From Dyadobacter chenhuakuii (GTDB lineage Bacteria > Bacteroidota > Bacteroidia > Cytophagales > Spirosomataceae): 64,000 bases of DNA. The notes under the pieces are model-generated. The model saw only the letters and a program-made list of their open reading frames with translations, was not told the origin of the DNA and did no database searches. The stretch covers positions 4,278,001-4,342,000 of the forward strand of contig NZ_CP098805.1 of NCBI RefSeq assembly GCF_023821985.2, read 5' to 3'. Positions 41,675 to 50,524 of this stretch are shown here, one piece after another. Position numbers and translations under genes: made by a program. Within the stretch, counting starts at the first letter, position 1. Each line of letters opens with the position of its first letter.

Positions 41675-43360
41675 ATGAGAAAAAGAACATCAACACCCTC
41701 GAAGGCGCCAAAAGCTTCGCAGCCTTCGACCGGCGGACAGAAATCCTTCCGCAAATCCAGTGACGGCGCAGGCCATCCATTCAAAAAGGCTCGCCCTGAG
41801 GCAGAAAGCCGTTTTAGTAAACCAAGCATCAAAAAGTCAAGCTTACGCACTGCATCCTCGAACGGAGATAACGCAGGACAAAAAGCACGTCCCAGCTTCG
41901 ATCACGAAAAAGGATCAAGCGACAGATCGGGCTTCGATAAGCCGGGCTTCGGCAAGCCGGGCTTCGATAAGCCGAGGTTTGATAAGCCTCGCTTCGACAA
42001 GCCTTCATTCAAATCTGGTTTTGACAAACCGCGCTTTGATAAGCCTGGAAATGACAGACCAAGCTTTCCTAAAAAGGAAGGTGGCTTCCGTAGCCCCGCT
42101 GATAAAAAGGATTTTGGACAAAGAGAACGATCATCCGGAGACAGAGAATTTAAACCACGCTTTGAAAGACCGGCACGCGAAGGCGACAGGCCGCGCTTTG
42201 AGAGAAGAGGCGATGACCGTCCTGCTCAATCGGGAGAGTCCCGTCCATTCCGTTCAAGAGAAGAATCCGGACAAAGAGAAAGACCTTCCGGAGACCGAGA
42301 ATTTAAACCACGTTTTGAAAGACGTGAAGGTGACCGACCCACCGGCGACAGAGAATTCAAGCCTCGTGCTGAAAGACCTGCACGCGAGGGCGAAAGACGT
42401 GATTCACGGCCATCAGCTGAGCGTTCTTTTGGTCGTCCCAGCAGAGACGGCAAGCCAGAATTTAAAAAAAAAGATGAGACCGCGCATGTAGAGCGTGATT
42501 TCGAAAAGTCTGCCCGTAGTGAAAACGCAGAGCAAGCAGAAGATCGCAGCGGATTAGACAGAAGAGTGGGCCGATTTGAAAGTGCTCCACGCTACAATTT
42601 GTCCAGCTACGAAAAGAAAAATGCACCGAAACGGAAGGAAAAGGAAGAATCTGCACTCATTCGTTTGAACAGATACATTTCTAATGCTGGCATTTGCTCG
42701 CGTCGCGAGGCGGATGACCTGATCGCTTCGGGTCAGATTTCTGTAAATGGTAAAACGATTACAGAGATGGGTTACAAAGTATTGCCTACTGACGTTGTGA
42801 AATACGGCAAAAAGGCATTAAACCCTGAGAAAATGGTTTATATCTTAATTAATAAGCCAAAAGATTACATCACCACAACCGACGATCCGGAAGAGCGCAA
42901 AACCGTGCTTGACCTCATTCAAGGTGCATGTGCCGAGCGTGTTTACCCGGTGGGTCGCTTGGATAGGAATACAACGGGTTTATTGCTTTTGACCAATGAT
43001 GGAGAACTGGCTGTAAAGCTGACGCATCCATCCGGCGGGATCAAGAAAATCTATCAGGCGGAATTGGATAAGCCGATTACAACGGAAGATTTTGAAAAGC
43101 TCCAACACGGCCTTGAATTGGAAGACGGTTTCATTCGGCCTGATGAAGTTGGCATTGTAACGCCAGACGCGATGGTGGTTGGCTTGGAAATTCACAGCGG
43201 CCGGAACCGGATCGTTCGCCGGATGTTCGAACATTTGGGTTACGAAGTTCAAAAGCTCGACCGCACGGTATTCGCAGGATTGAACAAGAAAGACCTTCCG
43301 CGTGGTAAATGGAGATTTTTAAGTGAAAAAGAAGTGGTAAAGCTGAAATTCATGCTTTAA
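41675..43360 (+). CDS. rluB: Pseudouridine synthase (RluB/RsuA family) with long repetitive N-terminus
   Basis: This 561-residue protein has a normal C-terminal half: an S4 RNA-binding domain (about 326-375, RLNRYISNAGICSRREADDLIASGQISVNG) and an RsuA/RluB catalytic domain with the nucleophile Asp D430 in GRLDRNTTG. RluB modifies a uridine in helix 89 of 23S rRNA. The first ~320 residues are unusual: low-complexity, strongly charged and repetitive, with FDKP-xF units (about 88-132) and three GDREFKPR-type units (about 155-260). Such Arg/Phe-rich tails are seen in RNA-binding and phase-separating proteins. It ends at a strong bidirectional terminator. Confidence 0.9.
   Translation: MRKRTSTPSKAPKASQPSTGGQKSFRKSSDGAGHPFKKARPEAESRFSKPSIKKSSLRTASSNGDNAGQKARPSFDHEKGSSDRSGFDKPGFGKPGFDKPRFDKPRFDKPSFKSGFDKPRFDKPGNDRPSFPKKEGGFRSPADKKDFGQRERSSGDREFKPRFERPAREGDRPRFERRGDDRPAQSGESRPFRSREESGQRERPSGDREFKPRFERREGDRPTGDREFKPRAERPAREGERRDSRPSAERSFGRPSRDGKPEFKKKDETAHVERDFEKSARSENAEQAEDRSGLDRRVGRFESAPRYNLSSYEKKNAPKRKEKEESALIRLNRYISNAGICSRREADDLIASGQISVNGKTITEMGYKVLPTDVVKYGKKALNPEKMVYILINKPKDYITTTDDPEERKTVLDLIQGACAERVYPVGRLDRNTTGLLLLTNDGELAVKLTHPSGGIKKIYQAELDKPITTEDFEKLQHGLELEDGFIRPDEVGIVTPDAMVVGLEIHSGRNRIVRRMFEHLGYEVQKLDRTVFAGLNKKDLPRGKWRFLSEKEVVKLKFML
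41930..42430 (+). repeat. Coding tandem repeats in the rluB-like N-terminus
   Basis: Two repeat types are visible at both DNA and protein level. At about 41930-42060, 15-bp units (such as cttcgataagccg) encode FDKPG/FDKPR. At about 42120-42400, longer units contain ggagacagagaattt and encode SGDREFKPRFER. Units drift in sequence, so they expanded a while ago but keep the frame. Confidence 0.75.
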
Positions 43361-43382
43361 GATTTTTGGAATAATACAAAAA

Positions 43383-43425
43383 GAAAACCGGCTGCTACGA
43401 TAAACGTAACAGCCGGTTTCTTTTT
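43383..43425. terminator. Bidirectional terminator between rluB-like and degP genes
   Basis: gaaaaccggctgctacg (43383-43399) pairs with cgtaacagccggtttc (43405-43420) with one mismatch, around a 5-nt loop. T residues follow on the plus strand and A residues precede it, so both strands have a T-tract. The degP stop lies 18 bp past the second arm. Confidence 0.9.
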
Positions 43426-43437
43426 TGAACCTATATA

Positions 43438-44979
43438 TTACAAACGGAATCCGAATGAATAAACGTCGTATGGAGCATCAGGATAAAGTCCTTCAAACTG
43501 CACCATTGACTCTTCCTTGCCAGTAATAGCGGCCTGGAATTCTTTCACGGAACGAACCGGCTTACCATTTACTTTGGTAATGATGAAGCCTTCCTCCACT
43601 TGCGAACGTGCAAACTTGCCGCCGTCGATCGAAACCACTTTCACACCGCCATCCAGCTTGTAACGGGATAAACGTTGTTTTTCCTGGTCGCTAAGGTTGC
43701 CGAATTGTGCACCCAGAGCATTCATAATCGCAGCAGATTCGTCACGTTTCAGGATATCTGAACCGCCTGTGCGGTTACGCAATGTGATGTCCAGCTCTTT
43801 CTCTTTGCCATCACGGTTTACAGTAATCGCCACCTTATCGCCAGGCTTGTGCAAGCCGATTGATTGTTGCAATTCAGGGATCGAGTGAACATTCACGCCG
43901 TCCACTTTCACGATCACGTCGCCTTTCACTACACCGCCTGCTTTCGCTGCACTGTTTTCTGTGAATTCACGAACATATACACCATCATTCACTTTCACAC
44001 CATATTCTTCGGCTTTTCTGCTATCCAGGTCATCCAGGGCAATACCCAGGTAACCACGTTGCACATTACCGAATTTGATCAAATCGCTTGACACTTTCTT
44101 CACAATGCTCGAAGGCACCGCGAAGGCATAACCTGCAAAGCTTCCCGTTGGGCTGGCAATGGCTGTGTTGATACCAATCAATTCACCTTTGAGGTTAACC
44201 AATGCACCACCACTGTTTCCAGGGTTGACAACCGCATCAGTTTGAATGAATGATTCAAGCGGAGAATCCACAGATGATGCCGAAGCAGGCGTAACGCCGC
44301 GACCGCGTCTTGATTGGCCAATGATACCTAATCCGCGTCCTTTTGCACTTACGATACCAGCTGTTACAGTTGATTCCAAATTAAAAGGGTTACCAACCGC
44401 CACAACCCACTCTCCTACTTTCACGGCATCCGAGTTGCCTAAAACTACTGCTGGCAAGTCTTTCGCTTCTACCTTAATCACCGCAATGTCCGTAGATGGG
44501 TCAGTACCAATCACTTTTGCTCTGAACTTGCTTTTATTATGCAGTGTAACTTCCAGTTCCTGAGCACCTTCCACCACGTGGTTATTGGTTACAATGTATC
44601 CGTCCGCAGAAATGATCACACCCGAACCGGATGCTTCCTGAGACTGAGGGCCGCGTGATCCGCCTTCAAATTCGTCACCAAAGAAATCCCTGAAAATATC
44701 CGGAATTTGCTGACCGCCGCCGCGCGAGGCCTGACGCGTCATCGTTGACTTAATGTGAACTACCGTGGGCGTTGTAGCCTCAGCAGCGTAAACAAAGTCC
44801 CCGGGTGCACCCACCGGTGTGCCGGTTGACGTGAAACGCGTAATCGACTCCGCGGGAGCCTCTTTAAAAATTACATCTTTACCATCGTTATCACTAAATA
44901 GTTTGAAGCCGGCAAGAGTTGATGCACTAGAAATCAACCCAACCAACACTAAACCTTTCCAATTTGTTTTCATATACAT
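43438..44979 (-). CDS. degP: Do/DegP-family periplasmic serine protease (HtrA)
   Basis: This 513-residue protein has an N-terminal membrane anchor or signal (about 8-30) and a trypsin-like domain with the triad H134 (TNNHVVEGA), D164 (PSTDIAVIKV) and S256 (NPGNSGGAL). Two PDZ domains follow (about 300-385 and 420-505). A glycine-rich LA-loop (RGGGQQIPDIFRDFFGDEFEGGSRG) is typical of DegP/DegQ. It degrades or refolds damaged envelope proteins. Divergence from the Hsp20 side is absent: both genes are on the minus strand with the Hsp20 terminator between. The start could also be the ATG at 44973. Confidence 0.94.
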   Translation of the reverse strand: MYMKTNWKGLVLVGLISSASTLAGFKLFSDNDGKDVIFKEAPAESITRFTSTGTPVGAPGDFVYAAEATTPTVVHIKSTMTRQASRGGGQQIPDIFRDFFGDEFEGGSRGPQSQEASGSGVIISADGYIVTNNHVVEGAQELEVTLHNKSKFRAKVIGTDPSTDIAVIKVEAKDLPAVVLGNSDAVKVGEWVVAVGNPFNLESTVTAGIVSAKGRGLGIIGQSRRGRGVTPASASSVDSPLESFIQTDAVVNPGNSGGALVNLKGELIGINTAIASPTGSFAGYAFAVPSSIVKKVSSDLIKFGNVQRGYLGIALDDLDSRKAEEYGVKVNDGVYVREFTENSAAKAGGVVKGDVIVKVDGVNVHSIPELQQSIGLHKPGDKVAITVNRDGKEKELDITLRNRTGGSDILKRDESAAIMNALGAQFGNLSDQEKQRLSRYKLDGGVKVVSIDGGKFARSQVEEGFIITKVNGKPVRSVKEFQAAITGKEESMVQFEGLYPDAPYDVYSFGFRL

Positions 44980-45143
44980 TTGTTGGGGTTATATTTTTAT
45001 GAATGAATAACGCAAAGCATTTACTATTTTATTCCCACACAACGCGCATTTAACATATTTTAACTGCAGTCCTTCGAAATGCGATTTTACTAAAATATCC
45101 TGCCAATGTCACTAACAATTTAATCGCATCTTTGTTCACAACA

Positions 45144-45177
45144 AAAGGCGCTATTAATCAAAATTAATAACGCCTTT
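45144..45177 (-). terminator. Terminator of Hsp20 gene
   Basis: aaaggcgctattaat (45144-45158) and attaataacgccttt (45163-45177) form a 15-bp stem with one mismatch and a 4-nt loop, 20 bp after the Hsp20 stop on the minus strand. A short T stretch follows on that strand. Confidence 0.75.
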
Positions 45178-45196
45178 CAAACTTATATTATGCTAA

Positions 45197-45628
45197 TTAA
45201 GCAATCTCGATCTGACGAGCTGGTTTTTCTTTTGCTTCTTCGCGTTTTGGCAACGCGATGCTCAGCACGCCTTCATTGTAAGTGGCTTCAATCCTGTCGC
45301 CGTCAATGGTGTTAGGCAATGTGAAGGTGCGTTGGAAAGAAGTGTATTTAAATTCCCGACGCGTATATTTTTCGTTTTTCTCTTCTTCATTCTGCTCTTT
45401 CTGAGCAGAAATGGTCAGCTGATTTTTTTCAAGGTTTAATTTGAAATCAGATTTCTGCAAGCCGGGAGCCGCAACTTCGATCTTGAAACCTTCTGTGTTT
45501 TCAATAACATTCACCGCAGGAACACTTCCTGAGAATGCAGGGGCTGCGATTTCATTGAATAAATCTTTGCCAAAAAATCCGTTTAAGTAAGAAGGATTTG
45601 CGAAATGGGTTTTTACTAGAGTGCTCAT
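45197..45628 (-). CDS. Hsp20/alpha-crystallin small heat shock protein
   Basis: This 143-residue protein has an alpha-crystallin domain (about 35-133): VPAVNVIENTEGFKIEVAAPGLQKSDFKLNLEKNQLTISA, the conserved FTLPNTIDGDRIEATYNEGVLSIALPK end, and a short C-terminal tail where an IxI-like ARQIEIA motif caps oligomer contacts. It is an ATP-independent holdase that keeps denatured proteins soluble in the cytosol. Two GACA-n3-TGTC dyads 40 bp apart lie upstream (45732-45782) and may control it. Confidence 0.94.
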   Translation of the reverse strand: MSTLVKTHFANPSYLNGFFGKDLFNEIAAPAFSGSVPAVNVIENTEGFKIEVAAPGLQKSDFKLNLEKNQLTISAQKEQNEEEKNEKYTRREFKYTSFQRTFTLPNTIDGDRIEATYNEGVLSIALPKREEAKEKPARQIEIA

Positions 45629-45731
45629 TGTTATAAAGTTTTAATGGTCTATTTTATTTTTCAGTTAACCTCTGCGGTATGATAGCTTATTAACAATACT
45701 CATTCCTGAGGCGAAAAGTCGAAAAATAGCA

Positions 45732-45782
45732 GACATAATGTCCGATAAAAATTTATACCCTTATGAAAGCAGACACAATGTC
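45732..45782. promoter_or_regulatory. Two GACA-n3-TGTC dyads upstream of Hsp20 gene
   Basis: GACATAATGTC (45732-45742) and GACACAATGTC (45772-45782) are 11-bp dyads inside a 14-15-bp direct repeat (agcagacaYaatgtc), start-to-start distance exactly 40 bp. They lie about 104-154 bp upstream of the Hsp20 ATG, between it and rnc. Their size and phasing (near four helical turns) resemble operator or activator sites. They do not match CIRCE, which has 9-bp arms and a 9-bp spacer. Confidence 0.45.
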
Positions 45783-45920
45783 GTGTTTTGAGTAAAAACT
45801 ATGAGACAAACGGACATACTTTGCAAGTGACACTGCAAAAGTCAATGATGAGAAAGATAATCAGCAAAACTCCGCGACTACTAGCGAAGCTTGAAAGAAA
45901 TAATGACGCTTGAAGGGCAA

Positions 45921-46667
45921 TTAGCGAAGCTCTAACATTGCGCAGGCCTGTTCAGAAGCAGACTGCTCGGCTTTTTTCTTGGTAAAACCGTTGCCCTGAG
46001 CAAAAGGCTCGTCGTTGACCAGAATTTGAGAGATGAATTCGCGGTGGTGGCGGGTGCCGCGTTCTTCCAGAATTTCGAAGCGGATTTCCTTGCCTTCGCG
46101 TTGCGCCCATTCGATAATGAGGCTTTTGAAATTGGCATTATTCTGAATAATGCTATCCAGATCGTAATGCGTAATAAGCTTGCTGATGATAAATGTCCGC
46201 GTAAAACGGAAGCCTTTGTCCAGATAAATGGCCCCAACAAACGCTTCCAGCGCATCGCCATACATAGAAGAGCGTGGCGACATGCCGCGACGGTTGCCAT
46301 CATATTCGATCAGGCGATCGAGGCCAAGCTTTTTTGAGATTTGATTGAGAGATTCCCGGTTGACAATGCGGGAGCGGATTTCGGTAAGAAAACCCTCGTC
46401 TTTATAAGGATATTTGGTAAAAAGAAACTCTGCAACCACCATTCCTAAAACAGCATCGCCCAGATATTCCAAACGCTCATTGGATTCACGAAAACCTTTG
46501 ATAGCCGTTTCCCGGGAAGCAGAAGTGTGGCGAAAAGCCAGTTGATAGACGCCGAGATTCGAAGGCCGGTCGCCAATTACATGTGCAATCGATTCCTTAA
46601 ATTTTTTATCCTCAGCACTTCCGGTTCTGAAAAGAGAGAGTATCGGTATAAGAATTCGCTTTGCCAA
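45921..46667 (-). CDS. rnc: Ribonuclease III
   Basis: RNase III cuts double-stranded RNA in rRNA and mRNA processing. The 248-residue protein has the signature NERLEYLGDAVLG (residues 63-75), the second acidic cluster YGDALEAFVGAIYLD (about 137-151) with catalytic Asp/Glu, and a C-terminal dsRNA-binding domain (about 178-247, ending KKKAEQSASEQACAMLEL). The N-terminal extension of ~20 residues is common in Bacteroidota members. It lies 14 bp downstream of fabF on the minus strand; acpP-fabF-rnc is a conserved bacterial operon. Confidence 0.96.
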   Translation of the reverse strand: MAKRILIPILSLFRTGSAEDKKFKESIAHVIGDRPSNLGVYQLAFRHTSASRETAIKGFRESNERLEYLGDAVLGMVVAEFLFTKYPYKDEGFLTEIRSRIVNRESLNQISKKLGLDRLIEYDGNRRGMSPRSSMYGDALEAFVGAIYLDKGFRFTRTFIISKLITHYDLDSIIQNNANFKSLIIEWAQREGKEIRFEILEERGTRHHREFISQILVNDEPFAQGNGFTKKKAEQSASEQACAMLELR

Positions 46668-46681
46668 GTGTAATTAGTTAA

Positions 46682-47935
46682 TCAGTCTTCATACTTTTTG
46701 AAAACGACTGATGCATTGTGTCCGCCAAAGCCAAATGTATTGCTGAGTGCAATGTTGATCTCGCGTTTTTGAGCGTGGTTAAATGTCAGGTTCAGTTTCG
46801 GATTAATTTCCGGATCGTCGGTAAAGTGGTTAATAGTAGGCGGAACAACCTGGTCACGGATCGCCAGGATGCAAGCCGCAGCTTCGATCGCACCAGCTCC
46901 ACCCAGCAAATGGCCGGTCATGGATTTGGTTGAACTGATATTCAGTTCATACGCGTGTTCGCCAAAGAATTTTTCAATTGCCTTAATTTCTTGTGGATCA
47001 CCGATCGGCGTAGATGTGCCATGCGTATTGATATAATCCACATCTTCCGGCTTGATTCCTGCGTTCTCAATCGCATTTTTCATGACGATATGAGCGCCCA
47101 GGCCATCCGGATGGGGAGCTGTAATGTGGTAAGCGTCCGAAGACATGCCCGCACCGATCATTTCAGCGTAAATTTTAGCGCCGCGTGCTTTCGCGTGTTC
47201 CAGTTCTTCCAGAATCAGCGCCGCGCCGCCCTCTCCCAATACAAAACCGTCACGATCCTTATCATAAGGACGGGATGCCGTTTCGGGAGAATCGTTTCTT
47301 TCGGATAATGCTTTTAATGCATTAAAACCACCCACACCCGCAATGGTAACCGCCGCTTCCGAACCGCCGGAAATACAGACGTTCATCATCCCAAGCTTGA
47401 TGTAATTGAATGCATCAATCAAGGCATTGGTGGCCGAAGCACAGGCTGAAACGGTGATAAAATTGGGACCGCGGAAACCATAGCGGATCGAGAGAACTCC
47501 CGAAGCACTGTCCACGATCATTTTGGGGATAAAAAATGGGTTGAACCTGGGGGTTTTGCCGTTTTCTGCGAAATTCATCACCTCTTCTTCAAAGGTTTTC
47601 AATCCGCCGATTCCGGTTCCCCAAATTACACCGGCTTTGTCGAGATCAAGCGTATCTGCGTCAAAGCCGGCGTCCTTCATTGCTTCATCTGCTGCAATGA
47701 CGGCGTATTGGGTAAATGGGTCCATTTTACGGGCTTCCTGACGAGGAATGTAACTAGTAACGTCCAGACCTTTAACTTCACAGGCAAACCTGGTGCGAAA
47801 CTTTTCAGCATCGAAACGGGTAATCGGAGCTGCTCCGCTTACACCTGCAACCAAATTTTTCCAAAAGGTAGAAACATCATTTCCAACGGGCGTTAATGCG
47901 CCCATTCCGGTAATTACAACTCTCTTCAAACTCAT
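46682..47935 (-). CDS. fabF: 3-oxoacyl-ACP synthase II
   Basis: FabF elongates acyl-ACP with malonyl-ACP in fatty acid synthesis. The 417-residue thiolase-fold protein has the active-site Cys in VSACASATNALIDA (about 162-175), the two catalytic His in NTHGTSTPIGD (about 303-313) and SMTGHLLGGAG (about 337-347), and the GxGGHNASVVF end. It is 14 bp upstream of rnc and 43 bp downstream of acpP, in the standard operon order. Confidence 0.97.
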   Translation of the reverse strand: MSLKRVVITGMGALTPVGNDVSTFWKNLVAGVSGAAPITRFDAEKFRTRFACEVKGLDVTSYIPRQEARKMDPFTQYAVIAADEAMKDAGFDADTLDLDKAGVIWGTGIGGLKTFEEEVMNFAENGKTPRFNPFFIPKMIVDSASGVLSIRYGFRGPNFITVSACASATNALIDAFNYIKLGMMNVCISGGSEAAVTIAGVGGFNALKALSERNDSPETASRPYDKDRDGFVLGEGGAALILEELEHAKARGAKIYAEMIGAGMSSDAYHITAPHPDGLGAHIVMKNAIENAGIKPEDVDYINTHGTSTPIGDPQEIKAIEKFFGEHAYELNISSTKSMTGHLLGGAGAIEAAACILAIRDQVVPPTINHFTDDPEINPKLNLTFNHAQKREINIALSNTFGFGGHNASVVFKKYED

Positions 47936-47978
47936 AAAATGGGGACAGAAATAAAATGATACTGGCTAAAAAACCGAA

Positions 47979-48215
47979 TTACTTCACGTTTTCTTCCAGG
48001 TATGCAACAGCCTGACCAACTGTACCAATGTTCTCTGCCTGATCGTCAGGGATAGATAGATTGAATTCTTTTTCAAATTCCATAATCAATTCAACGGTAT
48101 CTAGAGAGTCCGCTCCCAAGTCGTTCTGGAAGTTTGCTTCCGAAGTTACTTCCGACTCTTCTACGCCAAGTTTTTCGACGATAATTTGCTTAACTCTTTC
48201 TGCAATTGCTGACAT
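47979..48215 (-). CDS. acpP: Acyl carrier protein
   Basis: This 78-residue acidic four-helix protein carries the phosphopantetheine attachment serine S37 in the [16 protein letters not shown] motif. It shuttles acyl chains in fatty acid and lipid A synthesis. First gene of the acpP-fabF-rnc unit on the minus strand. The upstream 230 bp, shared with divergent kdsA, probably hold promoters for both directions, but no exact consensus match was found on this side. Confidence 0.97.
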   Translation of the reverse strand: MSAIAERVKQIIVEKLGVEESEVTSEANFQNDLGADSLDTVELIMEFEKEFNLSIPDDQAENIGTVGQAVAYLEENVK

Positions 48216-48446
48216 TTTATATTCACTTTTTGGTTAAAATCGCAACAAAGAAAGAAATTTCGATTCACTTTGACAAAATTTTTTTAGTCCTTTCATTTTA
48301 TTGCTTTTAATGTTGTTGAAATAAAAAAACCAGAAAATCAAATGCTTACCACGGATGCGTCCCAGTAAATCTTTCAATTGTATAAAGAACAAAGCGGATA
48401 GCCGTACATTCGCAAATTGATTATTGACCACCAGAAAAAGTATAGT

Positions 48447-49259
48447 ATGATTCCCATATCCAATATAAAAAACGCCGATTCTCACCTGTTTTTCCTCATG
48501 GCCGGCCCGTGCGCCATTGAAGGCAGGGACATGGCATTACGTATTGCCGAGCACATTACCAGCCTCACCGACCGCCTCAAAATCCCTTATATATTCAAAG
48601 GTTCTTACCGCAAAGCCAACCGGACGAAGATCGATTCCTTCACCGGAATTGGTGACGAAAAGGCATTAAAGATTTTGGAAGAGGTTCGAAATACTTTTGG
48701 TGTGCCTGTGGTAACCGACATTCACGAATCGCACGAAGCAGCGTTTGCCGCCGAATATGTGGACGTGCTGCAAATTCCAGCCTTCCTATGCCGCCAAACT
48801 GAATTACTGGCAGCCGCAGCGAAGACGGGAAAGGCGGTTAATGTTAAAAAAGGACAGTTCCTTTCGGGTGCTTCCATGAAGTTTGCCGTGGAGAAAATTA
48901 ATGAGGTCAACCCTGAATGTCCGGTGATCCTGACAGACCGCGGCAACAGTTTTGGTTACGGCGACCTGATTGTTGATTACCGTAACCTCCCGGAAATGAG
49001 CTCGTTCGGCGTTCCGGTTGTGATGGATTGCACGCATTCATTGCAACAACCTAATCAGGCATCGGGCGTGACGGGCGGCAAGCCAAAGCTTATCGAGACC
49101 ATCGCGAAAGCTGCGATTGCCGTGGGTGCGGATGGACTATTTATTGAAACGCATTTCAATCCTTCCGAAGCTAAGTCGGATGGCGCTAATATGCTGCCGC
49201 TGGATCAGCTGGAAGGACTTTTGGAGCGATTGGTTAGGGTTCGTGAAGCGATAATGTAA
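48447..49259 (+). CDS. kdsA: 3-deoxy-8-phosphooctulonate synthase
   Basis: KdsA condenses arabinose 5-phosphate and PEP to Kdo-8-phosphate, the first committed step to Kdo in the LPS core. The ATG at 48447 gives 270 residues; a longer frame from a TTG at 48417 is not needed. Motifs: MAGPCAIEG (about 18-26), FKGSYRKANRT (about 50-60), the PEP-site VTDIHE (about 91-96), NVKKGQFLSG (about 133-142), and the C-terminal DGLFIETHFNP. The stop codon overlaps the start of the PAP2 gene by 1 bp (TAATG), so the two are probably translated together. Confidence 0.96.
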   Translation: MIPISNIKNADSHLFFLMAGPCAIEGRDMALRIAEHITSLTDRLKIPYIFKGSYRKANRTKIDSFTGIGDEKALKILEEVRNTFGVPVVTDIHESHEAAFAAEYVDVLQIPAFLCRQTELLAAAAKTGKAVNVKKGQFLSGASMKFAVEKINEVNPECPVILTDRGNSFGYGDLIVDYRNLPEMSSFGVPVVMDCTHSLQQPNQASGVTGGKPKLIETIAKAAIAVGADGLFIETHFNPSEAKSDGANMLPLDQLEGLLERLVRVREAIM

Positions 49260-49957
49260 TGGTGGCACGCATCCTGAGAACGCAGCTCTTTTGCGTCATT
49301 TTCTGTTTTCAAATTGTTTCTCCGGAAGTCATTGCGCAGGGCAGTTTTGAGGAGAAAAATAAAACTGAAAAGGATTCAACGCTTTGGGTAATTAAAGCTG
49401 GCGATGTGATTCCGCCGGTTACGCTGGCTTTGGCGGGGTTAGTGGCGCAGGGCAGGATCAGCAGGCATTTTCAGCGGGAGGTCCATTCAAAATATCCGAA
49501 CTTTCATTCCAAAGCCGACGAATTTCTTCCTTATGCGCCGGGTGTGATCAGTTTAGGACTTGCCTCGGCGGGTGTTAAAGGAAAGCACAAACTGGGCGAT
49601 CAGGTTATTCTGGCATTGCTTTCCAACATTATCGCGCAAGGCGTAACACAAAGTTTAAAGCGGGTCATTAAATATCCCCGACCCGACCAATCCGATTATT
49701 ATTCTTTCCCGTCCGGCCACACGACAACGGCATTCGCTAATGCCACCATTTTGCACGAAGAATATGGCCAGCGCAGCGTTTTGTACAGCATAGGCGGCTA
49801 CGGAACCGCCACAGCGGTTAGCGGGCTACGGATTTTGAACAACAAACATTGGCTCGCGGATGTGCTTATGGGCGCTGGCGTTGGCATAGGCGCTACGAAA
49901 GCCCTTTACATTAGTTATCCCTGGCTGCAACAGACCGTTCGCCGGATGAAACATTAA
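49259..49957 (+). CDS. PAP2-family phosphatase, periplasmic
   Basis: This 232-residue protein begins with a signal peptide (cleavage near VIA|QGS) and carries the PAP2/acid phosphatase motifs: KRVIKYPRP (K-x6-RP), SFPSGHTTTAFA, and RILNNKHWLADV (R-x5-H-x3-D). Three to four hydrophobic helices are present, so it may be membrane-associated. Family members dephosphorylate phosphatidic acid, undecaprenyl-PP or lipid A. The start overlaps the kdsA stop, and its pairing with an LPS gene makes lipid A or undecaprenyl phosphate a plausible substrate. Confidence 0.88.
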   Translation: MVARILRTQLFCVIFCFQIVSPEVIAQGSFEEKNKTEKDSTLWVIKAGDVIPPVTLALAGLVAQGRISRHFQREVHSKYPNFHSKADEFLPYAPGVISLGLASAGVKGKHKLGDQVILALLSNIIAQGVTQSLKRVIKYPRPDQSDYYSFPSGHTTTAFANATILHEEYGQRSVLYSIGGYGTATAVSGLRILNNKHWLADVLMGAGVGIGATKALYISYPWLQQTVRRMKH

Positions 49958-50030
49958 ATTCGAAATTCGGAAAACCAGCTGACATAGGGTTGTCACAAGC
50001 GGTGATTTCATTTGCATAAAACATTCAAAC

Positions 50031-50501
50031 ATGGTCATCATGCAAACGAAAACAATTCCACCTATCCACGTGCTCTATTTCGAAACCGAAACTTCTCTGA
50101 ATGAACTCATGGGTTACGTGCGCCTGGTTGCGCATCGCCTGTATAGGGAGGCAATTCGCAAGGAAATGGAGATTACCGGCCCTATTTACTGGATTTATAA
50201 CGGCGCCGACGGCAATCCCGAAACCCGGTTTAATCTGACCATCGCATTGCCTGTCAGTGTTTACGACGCGCCATTGACGGATTCTGAATTCAATTTAAAA
50301 TATCTTGAACCCTTCAATTGTCTGGCCGGGCATCTTTACGGAAGTTGGGAAGGGCTGGGAAAAATATATAGTGAGTTGATTTCCGATGTTTTGGCAAAAA
50401 ATCTAATCATGTCGGGCGAAAACCGGGAAATGTATTTAAATATGGATTTTCAAAATCCTGAAAACAACATTACCGAAGTGCAGATCGGCATTACAAAATA
50501 A
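50031..50501 (+). CDS. GyrI-like small-molecule-binding protein
   Basis: This 156-residue protein fits the GyrI-like/SOUL-type effector-binding fold: opening strand IPPIHVLYFETETSLNELMGYV, PIYWIYNG with a Gly-Asp pair, LTIALPVS, CLAGHLYGSWEGLGKIYSELIS, and an end with ITEVQIGITK. Such domains bind cationic drugs or other ligands, alone or fused to AraC regulators; here there is no DNA-binding domain. No signal peptide. The start may be the ATG at 50040. It is followed 23 bp later by the tag gene. Confidence 0.7.
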   Translation: MVIMQTKTIPPIHVLYFETETSLNELMGYVRLVAHRLYREAIRKEMEITGPIYWIYNGADGNPETRFNLTIALPVSVYDAPLTDSEFNLKYLEPFNCLAGHLYGSWEGLGKIYSELISDVLAKNLIMSGENREMYLNMDFQNPENNITEVQIGITK

Positions 50502-50524
50502 GTTTTCTTTAAAAATCCTGACCC

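Noticed and set aside
41930..42430. CRISPR-like repeats
   Set aside because: The repeats are in-frame coding units of variable length within the rluB-like gene and have no uniform spacers.
48234..48485. 83-aa minus-strand frame between acpP and kdsA
   Set aside because: It overlaps the kdsA start antisense, has an arbitrary composition and matches nothing I know; treated as a chance frame.
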